Positions 33,820-45,368 of a stretch of 64,000 nt of DNA are shown piece by piece. This stretch comes from Hydractinia symbiolongicarpus. Its lineage: Eukaryota; Cnidaria; Hydrozoa; Anthoathecata; Hydractiniidae. Each line of letters begins with the position of its first letter. Positions within the stretch are counted from its first letter, which is position 1. Both the position numbers and the translations under genes were made by a program. The stretch lies in contig NC_079877.1 in assembly GCF_029227915.1 (NCBI RefSeq), positions 12,771,351 to 12,835,350 on the forward strand, read 5' to 3'. The notes under the pieces were generated by a model, which saw only the letters and a list, made by a program, of their open reading frames with translations, made no database searches and was not told the DNA's origin.

Positions 33820-34557
33820 CCTATTCGGTCCGGGGTTTTTCGAACATACTATGACCGGGGGGGGCGGATTCCGCCCCCCCCCTCAATAACTTTTCATAGG
33901 ATTGTTCAAGTTGAATCAAACTTGGCACACTTATAGTACGTCATAAAATGAACAAAATGGCGGCAATAAATTTTTGCTTGCGTCAGCACATTTTCTGTGA
34001 CGTCATCAGAAGCTTGAAAATTGTCAAAAATGCCACTATCTGCTTAAATTATAATTACTTTCGTTCTAGAGGGAATTTTTACATTCTGTTTGAAGTTTCT
34101 GAAAGTTAAATAAAAGTTATTTAACATATCTTCCGGTTTTTACATGGATCGGATAAAAAATTGCCAAAAATTGCCCGAAAATCCGTTTTTTTCCGATTTT
34201 CGGGTGAAATCCGACAAAATCGGGAAATCGGATTAGTCACGTGTTTAAATTATTCAAAATGATTCTTCTTGATGAAATAAAGTTGTGTTGCAAGTTTCAA
34301 GTTCTAAGGATAATCCTAACAGGAGTTATTATATTTTCCCCATTATAAGGATTTCATAGAGATTTTTAGGGGTAGTTTCGAGTAATGGCCAATATCAAAG
34401 CCTCTGAAAGGTATGGGACCTAAAAAATTAGCATGCAGGTGTCTAATAGATAAATGTTGAAACTCAGTAAGTATCATAGCCATATAACAAAGCAATCAGG
34501 AGTTATTACAAAAAAAACGTCAGGGGGGGCGGAATCCGCCCCCCCGGACCGAATAGG
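33820..34557. mobile_element. Non-autonomous element with CCTATTCGGTCCGGGG termini and GC palindromes
   Basis: Perfect 16-bp terminal inverted repeats CCTATTCGGTCCGGGG (33820-33835) and CCCCGGACCGAATAGG (34542-34557). Just inside each end sits a G-run/C-run palindrome of the form GGGGGGCGGATTCCGCCCCC (33855-33883 left, 34523-34545 right), able to form a strong hairpin. The rest is AT-rich with no ORF and includes ACGTCA words and an internal stretch alternating CCGATTTTCGGG-like segments. Target duplication not resolved. Confidence 0.7.
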
Positions 34558-36263
34558 GTTAATGCGGGTAAATTATCTCCCCAAACGTGTTTTTTTCAAA
34601 GACCGAAACAATGAAACAATGTGTATGGATTGCTTTTAAATACGGGAAATTCATCCCTAAGCTTTTTTTGTGGTTAATCAAAACAAGCTGAACTACAGAT
34701 TTGTTCCCTTTTGGCAGCTTTTCCCAATATGCAAAAAAATATTACAAACGTTTTACACTGCGACACAAAATGAAAAATATTCAAAAGGAAGTCGAACGGA
34801 AAAATATTTTTTAGGCCCTAATTTTTACTTGTCTTTTGGACTTTAACTTTAAGATTGCAAAAGCTAAGGCCTGGTTGACAAATTGTCAATCTATCAATAA
34901 TTTCATATTTTAAACTTAACTGAACCACCATGAATTCGTCATGCTTGCTGTGAATCTAGGTTATCGCGACTTTGAGTTTCTTCACTAAAGATAAGATAAA
35001 TAAAAATGGAACAAATCTTATTCGTTAATACGAAAGGGTTTCTTGAGATTGATAACAACAAACATTCGAGCATTTCTCTAACATGAAAACAGTTAATATG
35101 TTCGGACTAACCTTCACTTGTTGTAAGGATTCTTTGTTCTCTAATGCTTTCACCATCGTTTCTGTCGGCAATATCTTTTGTCTGTTCTCTATAAACCATA
35201 AAAAAAGCACAACATAGCAATTAAATTGTTATATCCAATTAATTATTTTCTGTCACGTTGATTTTTGGACTTTTTAACTGAAAGTAATAGTACGTGCAAC
35301 CCACTACACAACATTACTTTCATATTTTTTTTCAAATCAAACCTCAAATCAAATTTCAAATCTCAAATCAAATTCAATAAAAACTTACCATTGGCTGCCT
35401 AACCCAGTATTTTCCTTTTGGCATTACAGCATTTATCTAAACAACATTACTTAAATAGTTATGTGAATGTTTTAAAAAGATTTTCCTAAAAAAAAAAAGT
35501 TTCCTCAAATAATTATTTTTTAACATAAAAAATAAATGAATGATAAACATTTATCTTATATACATATTCTTGATCTGCATTTCAAGATCTATATGATGAA
35601 TGCATCGGGTGTACGAATTTGTGAAGAAATTTTTTTTGAAACTTTTGGTAGGGACTTTGCTGACGTCAGAAAAAATTTTAAGCCCTTATATCTCCCTAAG
35701 CGTTTGTCAAAAACATACGATACCATACATTATTATGGTCAACGTTTCAACCTCCACACCTTACAGACAACGAATGACTAACTTTAACCAATTTTCTTTT
35801 TGTATATGCACTGCTGACGTCAGCAAAAAATCTAAAGCAACCTATTTTTCCATTGTTCTTCTGCCTTAGTGGATTTTCCCATGGGCTTTATCGACTAGTC
35901 TTGTATAAGTAATCAGCTAAATTTACACTGAAAACACGATTCTTATACAAACTGGCACTTTTTTCTTCATACAACCCATTACTGTACCTAAATGAACAGG
36001 GTCACTTTAGAGAAGGATCATGCAATCATTACATGCAGTCTTTTATGAAGTTTTTTTCCAACAATTTTTTTACTTCTTTATCCACAGAGACTGTAAATAC
36101 ATTCTCAAACACACATAACATACCCGTAACACACATTATATTGCCATTACAATCTATGGAAATCTATGTATAGTTAGTTAAAAAGCCTCAATGACACTGA
36201 TTTCTCTTGTGTATTTAGTGTTAGTTTATTTCTTTTAATGGTTATCACTTCTGTTGTCCATCT
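34558..36263. other. Intergenic with one candidate exon
   Basis: No confident gene. The only structured item is the possible minus-strand exon at 35112-35188. The motif CTCAAATAATTATTTTTT at 35504-35521 is one of four scattered copies (see findings). Confidence 0.35.
35112..35188 (-). other. Candidate 77-bp internal exon, unknown gene
   Basis: Minus strand: acceptor GGTTTATAG, open sequence, then GTGAAG before donor GTTAGT. Two frames are open throughout: one reads NRQKILPTETMVKALENKE..., the other EQTKDIADRNDGESIREQRI. No family is recognised and no partner exon was found, so this may be chance. Confidence 0.25.
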
Positions 36264-36497
36264 TCTCTTTAATAATAGCCGTATTCTGTATATTCAAAAT
36301 GGTTGTGCGCGGCTTTTATCAGAAAATTTTGGGAAAACCCCGCAGAACCTGATTTTTACCAATGAAGGAAAGATAAAGCAATCTGAGCTACGGCCATTTT
36401 AGAAGCTGTGGCATTGACGGTTATTCTGTTTTTGTCTTCAAAAAGGTTTTCATTTTTGTTTTTTTACATATTTTTACATGTTAAGATAAATATATTC
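36264..36497 (+). repeat. Long-form relative of the Helitron-like family (copy 2)
   Basis: Begins CTCTTTAATAATAGCCGTATT and shares CTACGGCCATTTTAGAAGCTG and TTTTTACATGTTAAG with 31943-32262. The central part is different. Confidence 0.5.
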
Positions 36498-37408
36498 TCA
36501 CGTTTTGTAGCTAAGTACAAATCTCAAACCCAAATATTTCTTGATTTTTGGCTAGGAACGAAGATTTTTAAGGAGCATTCTACAATCAGCTAGCTAGCTA
36601 GCCTTGGTTATTACTATTCAGTTTAGTATCACAGCTTTATATCCTAGCCAGTATTATTTATTTTTATGTTAAAGTTGTGTTTACCTAGCTAGCTCCTTAG
36701 CTACTTCTGACCAAAAAGTGAAAGTAGTCAAATGCAGTTTGGCTGCAACACAATTCTTAATTCTTATGCTAAATAAAGTTAGGCAGCTACCACTTTTATT
36801 ACTGTTATGAAAACTTATGGTGCAAAATAAAATTGCTGAGTATTTTTTTAACTGAACATGATAACAACAGCGGTTTCCTGGACTTTTTTTAACCGAATTT
36901 GCGATGAAGTTCTTTTGAAAAATAGTGTTACGCCTATACTCATGTGTGACATGGTAAACTGGTATTACATCTGTATGGATGTGTCACATTATTTACCTGT
37001 ACTAAATGGTCAGCTAACACTCACCGGGAACATTATCCGAAAAATAAAAAAGGTTTGCCAGAAAGTTTTTGCTATGACGGGGTAACAACAAATTGTAATC
37101 TGTGTTTTTATTTCAGCTTAAGTTGTAGAAAGTTATTTGATGAAAAACATATTACACTGGACACACCATAAAGTTGTGTGCACTTTATTTGATTTACTAC
37201 ATACTACATAACTTTACTAAAGCGCTTTATCTGAATATGTGGCGCAGTTGACGGCTCTTATTAATCACTCATCCGGGTGTTCAACGGCGGGTAACAGTTA
37301 CCTAGCCTTTTGACAGAGTGTATTCTGTGTTCTGTAAACCAAAGATGCAATGTAGTTTTTTTGAAAAGCGTATTAAGCCTAAAAGCATGTGTGATACAGT
37401 TTAGCCAG
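36498..37408. other. Flank of the tandem duplication, with a diverged partial copy
   Basis: Bases 36741-36852 (GCAACACAATTCTTAATTC ... TTTTATTACTGTTATGAAAA ... AAAATTGCTGAG) are a diverged copy of the first 120 bases of the duplicated unit that begins at 37409. The open frame 36858-37085 has no recognised motif. Confidence 0.45.
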
Positions 37409-37960
37409 CTACAACAAAATTCTTAATTAGTAATTCTTATGCCAAAAGCAGGTAGCTACACCTTTTATTACTGTTATGAAGACTTATTCCGCAAAATAAA
37501 ATTGCTGAGCGATTTTTTTAGCTGGACGGGCTGTTTTCTGTGTTTTAACTTTTGTCCGACAAAATTTTTCGGACACCTGAAGTTTTCGTCATTTTAGTCC
37601 GCGAAAAATTTTGTTCGACGAAAATTTTGTTTATTTTGGATTTTTGTAATTTCTTATTTCAACAAAGTTTGTACAATGAAAAGTTTTCAAATCAAGTGGC
37701 AATTCAGTTGAAACGAGGCATTGATCCTGCGGATGTGAAGATTTCCTCAAAGTTGTTAGATTTAAAACCAGTGCACGCTTCCTGAATCGTTCACCTTTAC
37801 CACTATTTAAGCAACGAAGCAGAAATTATCATCAACAGGTTCGATGCATCTTAATTACAAAAGCTGTTAAAAACGCACAATCTGTTGTGGACATGTTAAA
37901 AATCCGGTTAGAAGCATTTAAATTCTGTAAGAAGTGAAGGAATGCTTCTGTTGTCCTTCT

Positions 37961-38083
37961 TCTCTTTAATAATAGCCGTCGTCTGTCTGTCTGCCATTAA
38001 AGACGCTTCCTGTTACGAAAACATGAAATGCGATATATAAAGGACAGGCGACCCCATGGATTCTTCCACGGGTTAACGACTAG
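37961..38083 (+). mobile_element. Helitron-like short element (in duplication copy 1)
   Basis: 5' end TCTCTTTAATAATAGCC. A GTCTGTCTGTC run and ATGCGATATATAAAGGAC follow. The 3' end has a CCCATGG-ATTCTT-CCACGGG hairpin (one mismatch), a TTAACGA spacer and CTAG followed by T. TC at the start, a hairpin 7 bases before CTRR and insertion next to T are Helitron features. 123 bp, no coding capacity. Confidence 0.6.
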
Positions 38084-38425
38084 TTTGTAATAATTGCTGA
38101 GTTGTTTGGTTTTAAAAGGAATCGTAGAATCGTCCTTTGTCACTGGTGCATGACCGCTCTCCACCACGAGCGTATATCCCACTGACTCAGCCCCTGGCAA
38201 ACTGTATGGTACTGCCAAAGTACACAAGCGTAAAACAGACGACGTTGCCGATTTACCTTTCAGACCAATCATCTCAAAGGTTGGAACAGCATCATACGAA
38301 TCATCATTATTATAAAAATCGCTGAATGTTTTAAGGGGGCTGGCAGCACATTTTAAAAAGTCCAAATATGATGGAAATCTTTTAAAAAGTGCCAGCACCC
38401 CTAAAATTCTTAGTGTTTTTATCAT
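38010..38425 (-). other. Open frame preserved in both duplication copies, unknown
   Basis: The minus-strand frame in copy 1 (142 codons) is matched by 40277-39963 in copy 2 (104 codons). The unique part reads DAVPTFEMIGLKGKSATSSV, then VPYSLPGAESVGYTLVVESG and APVTKDDSTIPFKTKQ. The C-terminal end, NPWKNPWGRLSFIY, is just the Helitron-like element read antisense. The unique part looks protein-like, but no family is recognised and no splice sites stand out. It may be a captured exon or chance. Confidence 0.25.
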
Positions 38426-39342
38426 ATTTTGTAAAAAGAAAACGGAACTGAGTTATCCCTATTGTGAGAACCAAACTTAACTTTGGAATAATAATGGTTT
38501 GAACTAATGTTTAAAATATGCAAACACTATAAAAAATATTTCAAAAGAAATAATATATGTTTTCCTTGTTTTAATTTCTTTCGCGTTAATTTCGTAGTCG
38601 TTAATTTTGTTCCTTTGGTAATTTCTCTGATAAGGTATGTCATTTCTGATTTTAATTCGGAACGTACCGACTTCTAAATTTAATGAATAGAAAAAGTTTT
38701 GAACGATCGTAACTTAACGGATAAACATCGTTTGTCGAGTTATTATTTTAAACAACCCCAAACCACCCTGTCTGCCTGCGTTAAATTTAAAGGTAATATT
38801 AAAACAAAACAAACCATATTTTTAATGTTTTTCTTTTTCTTTTTCCACTTTAAATTATGAAGAACGTTGTGAACTGTTATTTATAGCAGTACATCGTCTT
38901 CGTCGGCAGAGTTTGTTGCCTGTGGCAAAGCGGCTAGCGCTTACTTGACGGCTAAACAAGAGCATGATGCAGCTAATAAAGGAACTTGATCAATTCCTCG
39001 TTACACAGGCGAAGGCGATATCTGTTGTTAATGTTTTTGTAAACTTGACTTGAAAGTTTTATTTCAAAGCAAGTTATTATTTGTTTACCCTGACACTATA
39101 TTTCATAGTGATAAAATCTTTTAAGCATTATTTTCAACGAATTGTGAAAACGTGTGGCTAATTTTGATGGAATATACTGATGCATAAGATAACTTTTAAC
39201 TCAATTTAGCCGGCAAGTTACATCAATACAATTTCAATGCTTCCCTAAAAACATTTCGAAAGTTAGCTTAATTACTTTTGGTACAAACATTTTTTCTAAA
39301 CTTTTTTGTCTTCCAGTTACCGACTTTTTTACTCACAGCAAA

Positions 39343-41162
39343 GCTACAATAAAATTCTTAATTAGTAATTCTTATGCCAAAAGCAGGTAGCTAACCTTTT
39401 ATTACTGTTATGAAGACTTATTCCGCAAAATAAAATTGCTGAGCGATTTTTTTAGCTGGACGGGCTGTTTTCTGTGTTTTCACCTAATTGGACGAAAACT
39501 TTGTCGGACAAAACTTTTGTCCGACAAAATTTTTCGGACACCTGAAGTTTTTCGTCATTTTAGTCCGCGAAAAATTTTGTTCGACGAAAATTTTGTTTAT
39601 TTTGGATTTTTGTTATTTCTTATTAAAACAAAGTTTGTGCAATGAAAAGTTTTCAAATCAAGTGACAATTCAGTTGAAAGGAGGCATTGATCCTGCGGAT
39701 GTGAAGATTTCCTCAAAGTTGTTAGATTTAAAACCAGTCCACGCTTCCTGAATCGTTCAACTTTACCACTATTTAAGCAACGAAGCAGAAATTATCATCA
39801 ACGGGTTCGATGCATCTTAATTACAAAAGCTGTTAAAAACGCACAATCTGTTGTGGAGATAGTTAAAATCCGGTTAGAAGCATTTAAATTCTGTCAGAAG
39901 TGAAGGAATGCTTCTGCTGTCCTTCTTCTCTTTAATAATAGCCGTCGTCTTTCTGTCTGCCATTAAAGACGCTTCCTGTTACGAAAACATGAAATGCGAT
40001 ATATAAAGGACAGGCGACCCCATGGATTCTTCCACGGGTTAACGACTAGTTTGTAATAATTGCCGAGTTGTTTGGTTTTAAAAGGAATCGTAGAATCGTC
40101 CTTTGTCACTGGTGCATGACCGCTCTCCACCACGAGCGTATGTCCCACTGACTCAGGCCCTGGCAAACTGTATGGTACTGCCGAAGTACACAAGCTTAAA
40201 ACAGACGACGTTGCCGATTTACCTCTCAGACCAATCATCTCAAAGGTTGGAACGGCATCATACGGCTGGCAGCACATTTTAAAAAGTCCAAATATGATGG
40301 AAATCTTTTAAAAAGTGCCAGCACCCCTAAAATTCTTAGTGTTTTTATCATATTTTGTAAAAAGAAAACGGAACTGAGTTATCCCTATTGTGAGAACCAA
40401 ACTTAACTTTGGAATAATAATGGTTTGAACTAATGTTTAAAATATGTAAACACTATAAAAAATATTTCAAAAGAAATAATATATGTTTTCCTTGTTTTAA
40501 TTTCTTTCGTGTTAATTTCGTAGTCGTTAATTTTGTTCCTTTGGTAATTTCTCTGATAAGGTATGTCATTCTTGATTTTAATTCGGAACGTACCGACTTC
40601 TAAATTTAATGAATAGAAAAAGTTTTGAACGATCGTAACTTAACGGATAAACATCGTTTGTCGAGTTATTATTTTAAACAACCCCAAACCACCCTGTCTG
40701 CCTGCGTTAAATTTAAAGGTAATATTAAAACAAAACAAACCATATTTTTAATGTTTTTCTTTTTCTTTTTCCACTTTAAATTATGAAGAACGTTGTGAAC
40801 TGTTATTGATCAAGTCCTCGTTACACAGGCGTGGGCGATATCTGTTGTTAATGTTTTTGCAAACTTGACTTGAAAGTTGTATTTCAAAGCAAGTTATTAT
40901 TTGTTTACCCTGAGACTATATTTCATAGTGATAAAATCTTTTAAGCATTATTTTCAACGAATTGTGAAAACGTGTGGCTAATTTTGATGGAATATACTGA
41001 TGCATAAGATAACTTTTAACTCAATTTAGCCGGCAAGTTACATCAATACAATTTCAATGCTTCCCTAAAAACATTTCGAAAGTTAGCTTAATTACTTTTG
41101 GTACAAACATTTTTTCTAAACTTTTTTGTCTTCCAGTTACCGACTTACTTACTCACAGCAAA
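39343..41162. repeat. 1.9-kb tandem duplication, copy 2
   Basis: Direct tandem copy of 37409-39342, ending at TTACCGACTTACTTACTCACAGCAAA, after which similarity stops. Copy 2 has a 30-base insertion (GGACGAAAACTTTGTCGG) near 39490 relative to copy 1. The high identity indicates a recent duplication. Confidence 0.9.
39927..40049 (+). mobile_element. Helitron-like short element (in duplication copy 2)
   Basis: The copy of 37961-38083 carried along by the tandem duplication; same ends and hairpin, with CTTTCTGTC in place of CTGTCTGTC. Confidence 0.6.
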
Positions 41163-42650
41163 ATAGAAACAGGAGAAACTAAGGAAAAAAGAAAACCGTG
41201 TCCTTTATGGTATATCTTTTCTTTCATTAACACTTTTTGCTTTTAGCGCGCAATCAACTTGCCCGCGCTTCTCCAGAAATTACTTGAGGAAATCAAAGAT
41301 GTTTAAAATGCATTTTAGAGGTGATGACTAAAATGAACAATATTAAACTGACAGATCTTTTTTACTTTAAAATCTTCGACCAAGGATGGAACATGGGGTT
41401 GGCTATTTTTTACGCATACTTAAATGTCAAATGGGTATTGCTTGCGCTCAGCTCGCTAGTTTCAGGGGCGGCGCCACTAGGGGCTGGGGGTTCAGCCCTC
41501 CCTCTTTGAAAGAGAAAAATAACAGAGCTTTTCTGAAGTCCAAGGTGTGGCCGTTTTACGTTGGCTTCCGTTGCGTTGGCTTGATGTAAGTAAAAAAGCT
41601 TGTATGATCTGCTGTTTTCTTTCTTTTTATAAATAACATAACAAAAGAAAACAATATTTACAATTATTTTCTCTAAAGATACGATGCGCATGGACATAAT
41701 CGAACAAAAAGATGTCACACACTTACCAAAATAAAGATATTTGTCAGGGCTAAAAAAATTCTCACAACAATTAATTTTTTGTCAGAAGGTTTGATTCCAC
41801 TTCAGAAACGTTATGAGCATTTCCTTATTCTTTCTGTTTGAGAATGCGCGGGAAAGCAATTCTTGAAAGATGATGTCCGGTTCATTTTACCACAATGTCT
41901 AATGTAGAAACTTTACACAGCATAATAACTTGAATAATAAAGGACACTGAAAAAAGAAATTAATTTTAAACAAAAGATTTTAAAACTTCGTAAAACCATC
42001 TCGTACAATAAAATATATCGTAAAATTCCTAGAGTAGACATCTCCTAACGCATTTTCCAACTGCACAAAAGGCCACTCCACTAACACTTTCGCGCATTCT
42101 TTAAATTTTTCGAACTTTCTTTTTCCAAATCTTGAGACCATGAGTAATAAATACAAGAAATTGCGGAGAAAATCAAAACTGACTTGAAGTATAAGAACTT
42201 TAATTAAACTTTCTCATAAAATTTGTCCACTTCTGACACTGGCTAATTTCCAAGGTGAATTTCCATTTAAAAGCGAAAGCGGATCGGAACGGACAACATT
42301 AACGCGCTAATAGCTAAAATTAAATATAACCCTAAACCAACGTAGACATCATAAGACGCGATGGTTAACTTGGGCTTCAACTTGTCCAAATCTAAACAGG
42401 GGAAAAAGAAACAATTTACATATCGGCCTTGCAGCATATTGCGAAAATATTGCAGCATATTATTGCCACAATATAGTTACATATAATAGATATTGATACA
42501 GTGTGAATTTATGGTAAGTCGTCCACGTATTACTTCCTGAAAATGAAGGAGATATAGTATTTAACATGCGTTAGACCTATGTACGTTCCCAAGCCTTGTA
42601 GAGATAATAATGTGCTATTCTCCATAAAGCACATTGTAGTGAGGCTCATC
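41163..42650. other. Intergenic; possible hAT-type terminus
   Basis: No gene. CAGGGGCGGCGCCACTAGGG at 41463-41482 followed by GGGCTGGGGGTTCAGCCC looks like one end of a hAT-type element, but the matching other end was not found. Confidence 0.35.
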
Positions 42651-43290
42651 AATGTCTGTTGTCGAGTGTAGCAAGCCCTTTCTTTCCTTGTAATACAATG
42701 TAGCAAAGCGTAATTTTTCGTAGCGATGTGTAGCAGTACGTTTTTTTCTGTAGCAGGCCGTAGTAGAACGTATTTCTTTGTAGTAGAGCGTAGTAGCCTG
42801 TAGTAGCATCTGTAGTAGCCTGTAGTAGCTTGTAGTAGAGTGTAGTAGCGTGTAGTAGAGCGTAGTAGAATGTATTTCTCTGTAGTAAAGCGTATTTCTC
42901 TGTAGTAGAGTGTAGTAGCGTGTAGTAGAGCGTAGTAGAGCGTAGTAGAGCGTAGTAGAGCGTATTTCTCTGTAGTAGAGCGTATTTCTCTGTAGTAAAG
43001 CGTATTTCTCTGTAGTAGAGTGTAGTAACGTGAAGTAGAGCGTAGTAGAATTTATTTCTCTGTAGTAAAGCGTATTTCTCTGTAGTAGAGTGTAGTAGCG
43101 TGTAGTAGAGCGTAGTAAAGCGTATTTCTCTGTAGTAGAGTGTAGTAGCCTGTAGTAGCTTGTAGTAGACTGTAGTAGCCTGTAGTAGAGCGTAGTAGAA
43201 TGTATTTCTCTGTAGTAAAGCGTATTTCTCTGTAGCAGAGTGTAGTAGCCTGTAGTAGCTTGTAGTAGAGTGTAGTAGCCTGTTAAGAAG
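42651..43290. repeat. TAGTAG-rich irregular tandem array
   Basis: Built from 9-10-base words such as TGTAGTAGAG, CGTAGTAGAG, TGTAGTAGCC and the spacer-like CGTATTTCTCTGTAGTAAAG, in irregular order. The minus strand is open for 234 codons only because no unit contains a stop in that frame. A short reverse-oriented array of the same words is at 59160-59272. Confidence 0.9.
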
Positions 43291-43374
43291 CGCAGGGGCT
43301 TACAGCAGTTAAGCTTCATACTAATAGTTTCAAAAAATATTCTAACTTTTCAGTTAAATTGAACTGGGGAAAAC

Positions 43375-43695
43375 GGCGTTCAAGTGACTACCATCGCCAT
43401 GATGGTCTCGCACTATATACAAACGAAAAATTATCTGGACATCTTCCCACAAAAAGATTCTTATCAGTACATTAATTGTAGTTGGTAGATAAACAAGCCA
43501 TGATGGCCGATTTGCCAGTGGTCATCATAATATCAGAGACAAAGAAACAAATTTAGCAGACACGCCTAAATATTCATTTTCAATTTCACATCTTGTGTTT
43601 TACTGCGCTTACCCAACGAGACATGATCAGTTTGTTTGAGTCTAACAGAATACATCACAAGCAATGTATGTTCCAAATACCATTAGTGAAGGCGA
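43375..43695 (+). repeat. Dispersed repeat adjoining the TAGTAG array, copy A
   Basis: Runs from GGCGTTCAAGTGAC through GGTCTCGCACTATATACAAA, TAGTTGGTAGATAAACAAGC, CAGACACGCCTAAATATTCA and CTTACCCAACGAGACATGAT to about 43695. The same segment, also beside a TAGTAG array, is inverted at 58868-59165. A third, more diverged copy is at 58332-58500. Confidence 0.75.
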
Positions 43696-43724
43696 GTGAT
43701 CAGTATTACGTAAGAGATACGGTT

Positions 43725-44075
43725 GTTTCCGTAAATTAGACCCTTGATAAAAATTTAGAAAAAAGCTCCTGTTTCTAGAAGCAATCCATACATCTCAGAT
43801 TCAGTTGTTTCGGTGGATTGGGCCATTGTTAAGCATTCAGGAAAAAGCTCCTATTTCTAGAAGCAATCCATATATCACAGATGCGGTTATTTCGGTAAAT
43901 TGAGCCATTGATAAACATTCAGGAAAAAGATCCTGTTTCTAGAAGCAATCCGTACATAATAGAATTACTTGTTTCGGTGAGCTAGGCCATTGATAAAAAT
44001 TCAGGAAAATGGTCATGTTTCTAGAAGCAATCTATACATAACAGGTTCAGTTGTTTTGGTGAATTGGGCCTTTCA
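43725..44075. repeat. 82-bp tandem repeat, four copies
   Basis: The marker TTTCTAGAAGCAATC starts at 43772, 43854, 43936 and 44018, exactly 82 bases apart. Each unit also has a TTGTTTCGGTGAATTGGGCC-type half and AAATTCAGGAAAAAGCTCCT. Confidence 0.9.
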
Positions 44076-44099
44076 TAACCTTTTAGATAATACTTTTTG

Positions 44100-44345
44100 A
44101 CATTCAATTTTGGCCGGAATATAAAATTTCAGAACAAAAGTTACCGAATTTGGCGCTTGTCTATGATAATATCAGTTAAACGCTCCATGTTTCTCTTGTT
44201 TCGTTCAATTTTGACAATATAAAACGAAATTTTAGACCAAAAATCACCGAAGTCGGCACTTGTCTATGCCATTATCAATTAAGCGCTCCATGTTTCTCTC
44301 GTTTCGCTTAATTTTGGCCGGAAAATGAAATGTGTCTAAGGTATT
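44100..44345. repeat. 103-bp tandem repeat, just over two copies
   Basis: CTTGTCTATG starts at 44156 and 44259. Each unit holds a TTTTGGCCGGAAxATxAAA-type half and CGCTCCATGTTTCTC. A third unit starts at about 44310 and is cut short. Confidence 0.8.
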
Positions 44346-45211
44346 GTCACATATACGAACTCTACTTGTCTTGTTTCGATGAATTAAGACCTGAATACTT
44401 TTGTATATGCCGATTATCTCTTGGTTGAAAGAAACCTTTTTTTGTTTCACAACATTAAAACTTGTTAACGTATACCGGAACAAAGTTTCGGCAAATATGT
44501 ATCACGCCGTCTTCGCTAAGGATTAATCTGTTATGCTTTCGAATATAGAAGAATCCGTTTTTTGTGAAACAATTGTTAATATATATTGAACGATTGTAGT
44601 TTATAGTTGTAGAGTCTTGATGAAATCTAGTGGTGTTTGTGTATTTCACAGACTAAAAGCTACTTTCTAAAAATATGCTCATGCACTACGAAAGTCAAAA
44701 CAATTAGCATCCGTGGCATCACAGAATGTTTCACAAGAAGATTGCTACTTCTTTATGAATTGCTTTTTGTTAATATAGGAAGTTTTTTATATGATTACTT
44801 CGAAAATAATATGATCAAGCTTCTGGTCATCCTTTTTAATATATTACATAGGGAATGATATTTTGAGACATTCACTTTCCGTTTGATAGCCCATTGTGAT
44901 TGATTTCAATTTATTTCCACAAATGAATATGTATAATACAGTGTCACGTATGAGGTGTGCTAGTTTTACGTATATTATACGTCTTGTATTATTCTAAGAA
45001 GCAATTAACTACTTGTTAAAAAGGGAAAAATATATATTCTACAAATAGTTGAAATATAGTATAGAGCTATTAGTTTTTCTCTTCTTGATTAAAGTAGAAT
45101 GAAAAGTCCTTGCAGGCTAAAAGATTTCGGAACAAATTCAATTTATTTCATTCCCTTTATAGTTCAGAAACATACTTTAATGACTTGACACAAGTTAATA
45201 ATATAAATTGA
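44346..45211. other. Intergenic, no gene
   Basis: AT-rich sequence between the tandem repeats and the Helitron-like pair. Nothing recognised. Confidence 0.35.
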
Positions 45212-45368
45212 CTAGTCGTTGATTAGTCGCCCGTCCTTTATATTTACCTGTCGCAGCAAAGTGGATAAAAATATATCGCATTTGATATTCGTGTTTCCGC
45301 AACATCATTTTCTAACTCAGCGGGGGGTCCACGCAGAGACAGACAGACGACGGCTATTATTATAGAGA
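45212..45368 (-). mobile_element. Helitron-like element, downstream member of a head-to-tail pair
   Basis: Minus strand: starts TCTCTATAATAATAGCCG at 45368, ends GATTAGTCAACGACTAG-like CTAG at 45212 followed by T. Its hairpin is degenerate. Its first base directly follows the CTAG of the neighbouring copy. Confidence 0.6.

Larger units (their letters stand above)
37409..39342. repeat. 1.9-kb tandem duplication, copy 1
   Basis: Starts AGCTACAACAAAATTCTTAA and ends just before the same sequence recurs at 39343. It contains CGACGAAAATTTTGT palindromic words, a Helitron-like element, an open frame on the minus strand and a long AT-rich tail. Nearly identical to copy 2 apart from indels: copy 1 has about 38 bases near 38300 missing in copy 2, and a segment near 38886-38980 with GTCTTCGTCGGCAGAG that copy 2 lacks. 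Confidence 0.9.

Noticed and set aside
41321-41718. Overlapping ORFs on both strands around a GGGGCGGCGCC segment
   Set aside because: The GC-rich piece looks like a transposon end; the peptides have no known motif.
42615-43319. 234-codon minus-strand ORF rich in Leu, Tyr and Thr
   Set aside because: Read-through of the TAGTAG array, which lacks stops in this frame; only low-complexity peptide results.
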